Source: Spirochaetaceae bacterium
GTDB lineage: Bacteria > Myxococcota_A > UBA9160 > UBA4427
NCBI GenBank assembly: GCA_020632655.1
Contig: JACKFD010000016.1
Coordinates: 82,041 to 146,040, forward strand
Direction of reading: 5' to 3'
DNA: 64,000 nt
The notes under the pieces are model-generated. The model made no database searches, was not told where the DNA came from, and saw nothing but the letters and a program-made list of their open reading frames with translations. Numbering within the stretch: the stretch's first letter is position 1; the number at the start of each line of letters is the position of its first letter. A program made the position numbers and the translations under genes. Shown in pieces: positions 58,490 to 64,000 of the stretch.

Positions 58490-59365
58490 TCAAGGACACG
58501 TCGAACCGTCGCAGCGATTGCCGCCCTCGTCGCGTCCCCCGACGACGGTGCCCCCGTGGTTTGCGTCGATCGTGTTGTCGCCCCAGGTCGCGTCGTCGAG
58601 CTCGAGACCCGGCCCCGCGTTGTGCGCGACGGCGTTGTGATGCACGAGGGCGCCGGCGGCTGCGCGGATCCCGGCACCGCCGTTGCCGACGACGCGACTG
58701 CCCGACACGACCGAGGCTTCGCCGACGACCACGCCCGCGCCGGCGTTGCGCGTGACCTCCGAGTCCGCGACCCAGGATCGGGCCCCGGCGACGAGCCCGC
58801 GCCCCCCGTTCGAGCGCGCGCGGATACGCGTGAGCGTCGCTCCCTCCCCGACGCGCATCCCATCGCCCCCCATGCCCGATACGCGACCGTCGCGGATCGA
58901 GAGACCCGGGACCGCGGCCCCCTCGATCGACACGCCCAGCCCCGCTCCGGACACCGTCGGACAGGACGCGTCCAGCGCGGAGGACGCGTCGCGCGCGGGG
59001 GTCGGCGTCGGCTGCGGGTCGGCCGGGCTCGCCTTGCGAAGACAGCCGCGTCGGGTGATCGCGAATCCCGCGAGGTCGAGCTCCACGTGCGACGCCGCGA
59101 CGACGAGTGCGGTCGTGTCCGCGTCGGGCACGACCAGATCGCTCGCGAGCCGGTAGCGACCCGCGCGCGCGAGCCGGACGGGGAAGCCGGGTGCGTCGCC
59201 CTCGATGCATCCGCCCTGCATCGCACACGACTGATCGATCCGGATCGGCGGCGCGACATCGCAGGCCGGTACGAAGACCATGACGCAGCCCGGCGCCAGA
59301 GCGGATGCGAGGATCTTCCCGACTCGTCGACGGCGCGCACACCGCTTCGAACGCCCCTGCCTCAT
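58490..59365 (-). CDS. Right-handed beta-helix lipoprotein
   Basis: A 291-residue secreted protein. After a basic start comes a hydrophobic segment with a lipobox-like FVPAC (ASALAPGCVMVFVPAC). The second half is a run of parallel beta-helix rungs: LSIRDGRVSGMGGDGMRVG, ITRIRARSNGG-type turns, VVSGSRVVGNGGAGIRA and HHNAVAHNAGPGLELDDATWGDNTIDAN. Such proteins bind or cleave surface polysaccharides, but no catalytic residues can be named. The start is uncertain; ATG 59365 gives the shortest reading with the signal intact. Confidence 0.72.
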   Translation of the reverse strand: MRQGRSKRCARRRRVGKILASALAPGCVMVFVPACDVAPPIRIDQSCAMQGGCIEGDAPGFPVRLARAGRYRLASDLVVPDADTTALVVAASHVELDLAGFAITRRGCLRKASPADPQPTPTPARDASSALDASCPTVSGAGLGVSIEGAAVPGLSIRDGRVSGMGGDGMRVGEGATLTRIRARSNGGRGLVAGARSWVADSEVTRNAGAGVVVGEASVVSGSRVVGNGGAGIRAAAGALVHHNAVAHNAGPGLELDDATWGDNTIDANHGGTVVGGRDEGGNRCDGSTCP

Positions 59366-59455
59366 CCAACGGCCCCCGATCCCGAGCTCGCCACGCCGAG
59401 ACCGCGCGCGCTCGCAGACGACCCGCGCACGCCGTGCGCCCGAATCCGGCTCGGG

Positions 59456-59461
59456 TAGAGT
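59456..59461 (+). promoter_or_regulatory. -10-like box TAGAGT upstream of the molybdopterin oxidoreductase
   Basis: CGGGTAGAGTCTCGC, 29 bp before the start at 59491, in the recurring box family. Confidence 0.4.
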
Positions 59462-59490
59462 CTCGCAGATCCCGTCCACGGAGAGAGCCC

Positions 59491-61740
59491 ATGAGCGCCC
59501 CTGCCGCACGCCCCGCCGTCCGCCTCGCCCATCGTTCCTGCCCCACCTGCGAGGCGAGCTGCGGTCTGCGCGTCGAGATCGACGACGCGGCCCGCGCCGT
59601 CCTGCGGATCGAGGGGGACCCGGAGGATCCGCGCAGCCAGGGCTACCTCTGCCCGAAGGCCTACGCCATGAAGGAGATCTTCGAGGATCCCGAGCGTCTC
59701 GAGCGACCGATCCGCAAGCGGCCCGACGGCACCTGGGAGGAGATCGGCTGGGAGGAGGCCTTCGAGTACGCCACGAGTCGGCTGCTCGACATCAAGGCGC
59801 GCTACGGCGCCGACGCGAACGGCTACTACATCGGCAACCCGACCGGACACAACGTCGGTGCCCAGCTCTACCTCCCGGCCTTGATCGGCGGACTCGGCAC
59901 GCAGCGCTCCTTCTCGGCCGGGACGATGGACCAGTTCCCCCAGAACGTGGCGCTGCACACGATGCTCGGCGACCCCTGGCTCTTCCCGATCCCCGACCTC
60001 GACCGCACGGACTTCTTCGTCTGCATGGGCGGGAACCCGCTCGTCTCCCAGGGCAGCCTGATGTCCGGACCGGACGTGAAGAAGCGCCTGCGCGCGATCG
60101 AGGCGCGCGGCGGGCGCGTCGTCGTGATCGATCCGCGACGGACCGAGACCGCCGAGATCGCCTCGGAGCACGTCTTCATCAAGCCCGGCTCGGACGCCTT
60201 CTTCCTGCTCTCGGTCTGCCACGTCCTCTTCGCCGAGGGCCTCGTCCGCCCCGGTCGCCTCGCCGACTTCACGGACGGGCTCGACGAGATCGAGCGGATC
60301 GCCGCGGACTGGACGCCCGAACGCGTCGCCGCCGCGACCGGCGTCGACCCCGCGACGACGCGTCGTCTCGTGCGCGACTTCTGCGCGGCGCGCGGCGCCT
60401 GGTACGGACGCATCGGCCTCTGCACCCAGGAGTTCGGCACCCTCGCGAGCTGGCTCGTCTACGTCGTGAACGCGCTGACGGGTCGCCTCGACGCCGAGGG
60501 CGGCATGCTCTTCCCGCGCCCGGCGACGGGCCGCTCGGAGCCCGGCCGCCCCTTCGACCCCTTCACGCACTCCCGCTACAAGACCGTCGCCCGCGGCATC
60601 CCCGAGATCGCCGGCCAGATCCCCTGCGGCCTGATGGCCGAGGAGATCGAGACGGCGAGCGCGGGCGAGCGGCGCATGCGCGGACTCGTCGTCTCGATGG
60701 GCAACCCCGTGCTCTCGGCACCGAACGGCGAGCGCCTCGCGGCCGCCCTCGACGAGCTCGAGTTCATGGTCTGCCTCGACATCTACCTGAACGAGACGAC
60801 GCGACATGCGGACCTGATCCTGCCGAGCACGGTCCAGCTCGAGCACGAGAACTACGACTTCCTCTTCGAGGCGACCTCCATCCGCAACTTCGCGCGCTGG
60901 TCGCCCGCGCTCTTCGAGCCGCGCCCGGGCATGCGCCACCATTGGCAGATCCTCTGCGAGCTCGGCGCGCGACTCGCGGGCGCGTCGGGGCAGGTCGTCG
61001 ACGACATGATGGTGAAGGGGCTGCTCGGGATGACGACGGGACCCGGCACGGGCTGCCCGAACGTCACGCCCGACGAGGCCTTCGCGAAGCTCGAGGACGC
61101 CGAGGGTCCGATGCGCATGATCGAGGCGATGATCCGGATCGGGCCCTACGGCGATCGCTTCGACGACGCCTCGGACGGGCTCGACCTGCGTCGGCTGCGC
61201 GAGGCGCCCCAGGGCATCGATCTCGGCCCGCTCGAGGCGAACCGATTGCCCGCAGCGATGCCCCTTGAGAGGCTCGACCTCGTCCCGGCGCACATCGCGA
61301 GGGACCTGCCGCGTCTCGAATCGGCCCTCGCCGAGCGCAGCCGTGAGGATCGGCTCGTGCTGGTCGGCCGCCGGCAGATCCGCAACATGAACTCGTGGCT
61401 GCACAACCTGCCGGCACTCGCGAAGGGGCGCGACCGCTGCACGCTCCTCGTGCATCCCGACGATGCAGCCCGCGCCGGGATCGAGAACGGCAAGCGGGTG
61501 CGCGTCCGATCCCGGGTCGGCGAGGTCGAGGTGCCCTGCCAGACGAGCGACGAGATGATGCCCGGCGTCGTGAGCCTGCCCCACGGCTACGGCCATCGCC
61601 TCGACGGCGTGCGGCTCTCGGTCGCACGCGAGCTCCAGCCGGGGGCGTGCTCCAACTACCTGACGGACGAGACCGTGCTCGACGTCCCGTCGGGCACGCA
61701 CGTCGCGAACGGCATCCCCGTCGAGATCGCGCCGGCCTGA
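59491..61740 (+). CDS. Molybdopterin-dependent oxidoreductase
   Basis: A 749-residue enzyme of the DMSO reductase/formate dehydrogenase superfamily. The N-terminal [4Fe-4S] site has Cys17, Cys20, Cys24 and Cys54 (SCPTCEASCG and GYLCPKAYAM). The cofactor-binding core contains FVCMGGNPLVSQGS and VVVIDPRRTETAEIA, and the C-terminal ~115 residues (LVGRRQIRNMNSWLHNLPAL, LPHGYGH) form the usual dinucleotide-binding domain. There is no Tat signal, so it is cytoplasmic. No iron-sulfur or membrane subunit is adjacent, so it may act alone with a soluble donor. Substrate unknown. Confidence 0.92.
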   Translation: MSAPAARPAVRLAHRSCPTCEASCGLRVEIDDAARAVLRIEGDPEDPRSQGYLCPKAYAMKEIFEDPERLERPIRKRPDGTWEEIGWEEAFEYATSRLLDIKARYGADANGYYIGNPTGHNVGAQLYLPALIGGLGTQRSFSAGTMDQFPQNVALHTMLGDPWLFPIPDLDRTDFFVCMGGNPLVSQGSLMSGPDVKKRLRAIEARGGRVVVIDPRRTETAEIASEHVFIKPGSDAFFLLSVCHVLFAEGLVRPGRLADFTDGLDEIERIAADWTPERVAAATGVDPATTRRLVRDFCAARGAWYGRIGLCTQEFGTLASWLVYVVNALTGRLDAEGGMLFPRPATGRSEPGRPFDPFTHSRYKTVARGIPEIAGQIPCGLMAEEIETASAGERRMRGLVVSMGNPVLSAPNGERLAAALDELEFMVCLDIYLNETTRHADLILPSTVQLEHENYDFLFEATSIRNFARWSPALFEPRPGMRHHWQILCELGARLAGASGQVVDDMMVKGLLGMTTGPGTGCPNVTPDEAFAKLEDAEGPMRMIEAMIRIGPYGDRFDDASDGLDLRRLREAPQGIDLGPLEANRLPAAMPLERLDLVPAHIARDLPRLESALAERSREDRLVLVGRRQIRNMNSWLHNLPALAKGRDRCTLLVHPDDAARAGIENGKRVRVRSRVGEVEVPCQTSDEMMPGVVSLPHGYGHRLDGVRLSVARELQPGACSNYLTDETVLDVPSGTHVANGIPVEIAPA

Positions 61741-61791
61741 GTCGGACGGCGCGGCGGGCGGCCAACAGGAGCCGGACGTCCACCCGCGCGA

Positions 61792-62214
61792 TCAGCTCGG
61801 CCCCCCGAGATGCCCTCGGCCCGGAACGTGGTTCACCTCGATCCGGATGCCGTCGGGATCCTCGAAGAGGACCGAGTAGTAGCCGGGCGCGAAGCCGTCC
61901 TCGCGCGGGGGATGGACGATCGTGGCGCCCAGGCCGACGGCAACCTCGTGGATCTCGTCGACCTGCGAACGCTCGCGGGCGCGCAGGCAGAGATGGTGGA
62001 GTCCCACGCGGCGCTGGTCGAAGCGGTCCCCCGCGTGCTTCGGGTCGATCGGCGAGAGCGCGATCCCGGTCCGGCTGCCGATGCCGTAGTAGTAGGTGTC
62101 GGTGTCGAGCAGGATCTTCATCTCGAAGAGCTCGAAGAGCGGCGACCAGAAGGCGCGCGACCGCGCGAGGTCCGTCACGGTCAGCTGGACGTGGGCGATT
62201 CCGTTCAATTGCAT
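61792..62214 (-). CDS. VOC (glyoxalase/bleomycin resistance/dioxygenase) family protein
   Basis: A 140-residue metal-binding vicinal-oxygen-chelate protein with two beta-alpha-beta-beta-beta modules: GIAHVQLTVTDLARSRAFW at the start (first metal His), GLHHLCLRARERSQVDEI in the middle, and SVLFEDPDGIRIEVNHVPG at the end (metal Glu). ATG 62214 follows GAGGAGG. It lies downstream of a crotonase on the same strand with a 56-bp gap. It may be an epimerase, lyase or dioxygenase; substrate unknown. Confidence 0.88.
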   Translation of the reverse strand: MQLNGIAHVQLTVTDLARSRAFWSPLFELFEMKILLDTDTYYYGIGSRTGIALSPIDPKHAGDRFDQRRVGLHHLCLRARERSQVDEIHEVAVGLGATIVHPPREDGFAPGYYSVLFEDPDGIRIEVNHVPGRGHLGGPS

Positions 62215-62270
62215 CGGATCCTCCTCGGCGCGTCCCGGACTCGTCGGGAGCGTGCGGGCGCGGCGTTCGC

Positions 62271-62969
62271 TCAGCCCGGGATGAGTCGGGCCATGTCCTC
62301 GTCGAGCGTCGCGCGGATGTGCTCGACCGTCTCGCGATGCGCCGCGCGCTTGTTGTTCCGGAAGGCGGGTTGCTTGAGCGTCGAGAGCGCCTTCGCCGCG
62401 TCGAGGCAAGCGCCCTCGAGCGCGTCCGGGGCGACGAGTCGATCGAGGATGCCTGCGTCGACGGCACCCTTCGGATCGTAGATCGTCGACTGCACCACGG
62501 CGCGATCGAGGTGGCGCTTCGAGACGCGCGCCCGCGCGAGCTCCATCCCGAAGATCGGCAGCGTCATCCCGATCGCCGTCTCGTTCATGCCGATCCGGAA
62601 GGCCCCCTCGGCCCCGATCCGCAGATCCCCCGCCATCGCGAGGAAGCAGCCCATCGCGATCGCGTGCCCGCCGCAGCCCGTGACGACGGGCTTCGCATGG
62701 TCGTAGACCGCCATCGCGAGCCGTCCGCCCGCCGCCACCATGTCGCGAGCCGCCGCAGCACCCTTCGCCATCGTCGGGAGATCGAAGCCCCCGCTGAACA
62801 TCCCGGGGCGACCGAGGATCACGACGGCGGTCACGTCGTCGTCACGTTCGGCCTCCGCGAGCGCCGCGATCAACGTCTCGGAGACCGCCTGTGAGATCGA
62901 GTTCGCCTTGCCGTGATCGAGGCGCAGGACGAGGATCCCGTCCCGGGTCTCACGCTGCACGTCCGCCAT
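62271..62969 (-). CDS. Enoyl-CoA hydratase/isomerase (crotonase) family protein
   Basis: A 232-residue crotonase, shorter than the family's ~260. VLRLDHGKANSISQAVSETL is the N-terminus; oxyanion-hole regions are GRPGMFSGGFDLPTM and GCGGHAIAMGCFLAMAGDLRIG. At the catalytic Glu region it reads NETAIGMTLPIFGMELAR, so Glu is retained at one position. It precedes the VOC gene. Isomerase or hydratase on an acyl-CoA is expected. Confidence 0.87.
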   Translation of the reverse strand: MADVQRETRDGILVLRLDHGKANSISQAVSETLIAALAEAERDDDVTAVVILGRPGMFSGGFDLPTMAKGAAAARDMVAAGGRLAMAVYDHAKPVVTGCGGHAIAMGCFLAMAGDLRIGAEGAFRIGMNETAIGMTLPIFGMELARARVSKRHLDRAVVQSTIYDPKGAVDAGILDRLVAPDALEGACLDAAKALSTLKQPAFRNNKRAAHRETVEHIRATLDEDMARLIPG

Positions 62970-63026
62970 CGCCCGCCCCCCGCCGTCTCGCGCCGGGGCC
63001 GACGCGAGGCTCCGGGCCGTCCGCGC

Positions 63027-64000
63027 TCAGTCCGCGCGAACGATCGAGTAGCGCAGCGTAGCGCCCGTGAGCTTCGTCTCGGCGCCCTTTGAACCCGCGG
63101 TCATCGACGCGAAGTCATCCGCGAGGACCTCCCGTGCGACGAGCGCCGCGTGCTCCTCGAGCGCGCGAGCGACCTCGCGATCGTCGCAGGCCCAGGCGAT
63201 CCGCACGCGATCGGAGACCTCGAAGCCGCCTTCCTTGCGGAGCGTATTGAAGAGGTTGATCGCGTCCCGGGCGACGCCTTCCCGGCGCAGCGCGTCGTCG
63301 AGGGCGGTATCGAGCACGACCGTGTACTCGCCGTCGGTCGCCGTCGCCGCGCCCTCCCGCGCCGAGCGCTGGAGCAGCACGTCGCCGAGGGCGAGCGCCT
63401 CGCCCTCCACCTCGATCGTCTCGCCCGCCTCGAGTCGCGCGACCTCCTCGAAGCCCCAGGCCGCGAGCGCCGGCCCGATCTGCTTGAGCTTCGGCCCGCA
63501 GCGCTTGCCCAGGGTCTTGAAGTTGGGCTTGACCACGACCGTCGCGAAGGCGCTCTCGTCCGCCTCGACGACGACCTGCTTCACGTTCAGCTCGTCCGCG
63601 ACGAGGGCCGACGACGCCTCGACGTCCGCGCGCACGACCGGATCTCGATGCACGACCGTGAGCGAGCGCAGCGGCTGGCGGACCTTGATGCGATGGTCCT
63701 CGCGCACCCGACGACCGAGGGCCGCGACCGCGCGCACCGTCGCCATCCGCCGCTCGAGGGCCTCGTCGATCAAGCTGGCATCGACCTGCGGGTAGTCGCA
63801 CCAGTGCACGCTCGCCGGCGCCGCGGGGTCGACCGGGCGGACGAGGCGCTGGTGCACCGCCTCCGTCAGGAAGGGCATGAAGGGGGCCAGCACCTTCGAG
63901 AAGGTCGTCAGCACCTCGTAGAGCGTCGCGAAGGCGTTCGTCTTGTCGGCGTCGTCCTCGCTCTTCCAGAAACGCGCGCGGGATCGCCGGACGTACCAGT
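63027..64000 (-). CDS. ileS: Isoleucyl-tRNA synthetase, C-terminal part (class-2-like IleRS), partial
   Basis: The gene runs off the right edge, leaving 323 C-terminal residues. The edge reads WYVRRSRARFWKSEDDAD followed by FSKVLAPFMPFLTEAVHQ, the anticodon-binding helix bundle of IleRS; the next section (RVREDHRIKVRQPL, then VKPNFKTLGKRCGPKLKQI) is the C-terminal junction and editing-side region. The WYVRRSRXRFW form is typical of the eukaryote-like IleRS2 class, which is intrinsically tolerant to mupirocin; this needs the full gene to confirm. It charges tRNA-Ile in the cytoplasm. Confidence 0.93.
   Translation of the reverse strand, partial: WYVRRSRARFWKSEDDADKTNAFATLYEVLTTFSKVLAPFMPFLTEAVHQRLVRPVDPAAPASVHWCDYPQVDASLIDEALERRMATVRAVAALGRRVREDHRIKVRQPLRSLTVVHRDPVVRADVEASSALVADELNVKQVVVEADESAFATVVVKPNFKTLGKRCGPKLKQIGPALAAWGFEEVARLEAGETIEVEGEALALGDVLLQRSAREGAATATDGEYTVVLDTALDDALRREGVARDAINLFNTLRKEGGFEVSDRVRIAWACDDREVARALEEHAALVAREVLADDFASMTAGSKGAETKLTGATLRYSIVRAD

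Noticed and set aside
1..64000. tRNA, rRNA, insertion sequence, prophage or secretion-system genes.
   Set aside because: None recognised on either strand; there is also no abrupt base-composition change that would mark an island.

Overview
The window is about 64 kb of very GC-rich, densely coded bacterial chromosome. It carries about 56 protein genes on both strands, mostly in short operons with 4-bp or smaller overlaps. I see no rRNA, tRNA, CRISPR array, transposase, integrase or phage gene. The gene mix fits an uncultured delta-proteobacterial-type lineage (Myxococcota, Binatota or similar) with an aerobic, lipid- and xenobiotic-degrading lifestyle. That mix includes type II glutamine synthetase behind a sigma-54 promoter, a WS/DGAT wax-ester synthase, an EncFtn-type ferritin, DUF6502/DUF5666 and DUF6748-like proteins, a class-2-like IleRS, and many SDR, crotonase, luciferase-like and amidohydrolase enzymes. 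The taxonomic placement is inference from gene content only.

Layout. 1-7.2 kb: the end of an FAD dehydrogenase, a D-2-hydroxyacid dehydrogenase, a tetR-adaptor-RND efflux operon with a candidate operator, and a nitroreductase. 7.4-14.3 kb: a single-chain acyl-CoA carboxylase preceded by 39-bp tandem repeats, a D-aminoacylase-type amidohydrolase, and a Rieske oxygenase with its ferredoxin. 14.5-17 kb: a secreted Cys-rich protein, divergent from glnII. 17-32 kb: mostly acyl-CoA/alcohol enzymes (SDRs, a 2,4-dienoyl-CoA reductase-like SDR, crotonases, double hotdog thioesterase, LLM flavoenzymes, DUF1214, sulfotransferase, APH-like kinase). 32.5-39 kb: an ABC exporter, a mini-HAD, and an amidohydrolase-DUF35-thiolase operon resembling the Ltp/ChsH2 side-chain-cleaving aldolases. 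39-45 kb: bacterioferritin, a KSTD-like flavoprotein, a DUF6502 (HTH-like)/DUF5666 lipoprotein pair behind an 18-bp palindrome, and a zinc alcohol dehydrogenase. 45-53 kb: LLM and ABM monooxygenases, SDR-MaoC, amidohydrolase, Tat amidase, wax-ester synthase, EncFtn. 53-64 kb: an exported single-heme protein, ADH-amidohydrolase, TesB, a beta-helix lipoprotein, a molybdopterin oxidoreductase, a VOC protein, a crotonase, and the 3' part of ileS.

The genes read as a toolbox for activating, oxidising and beta-oxidising hydrophobic substrates (acyl-CoA carboxylase, hydratases, dehydrogenases, dienoyl-CoA reductase, thioesterases, thiolase), with carbon storage (WS/DGAT), iron storage and efflux alongside.

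Three sequence-level patterns cut across the genes. (1) A -10-like hexamer (TANACT, TATGCT, TACGCT or TATCGT) recurs in most intergenic regions; at three genes it sits 6-7 nt before the start codon, implying leaderless mRNAs. (2) The last ~20-38 bp of several genes are duplicated in tandem into the adjacent intergenic region. (3) Several promoters carry short palindromes or direct repeats, the clearest being CTGGGAAATTATTCCCAG directly before the DUF6502 start codon.
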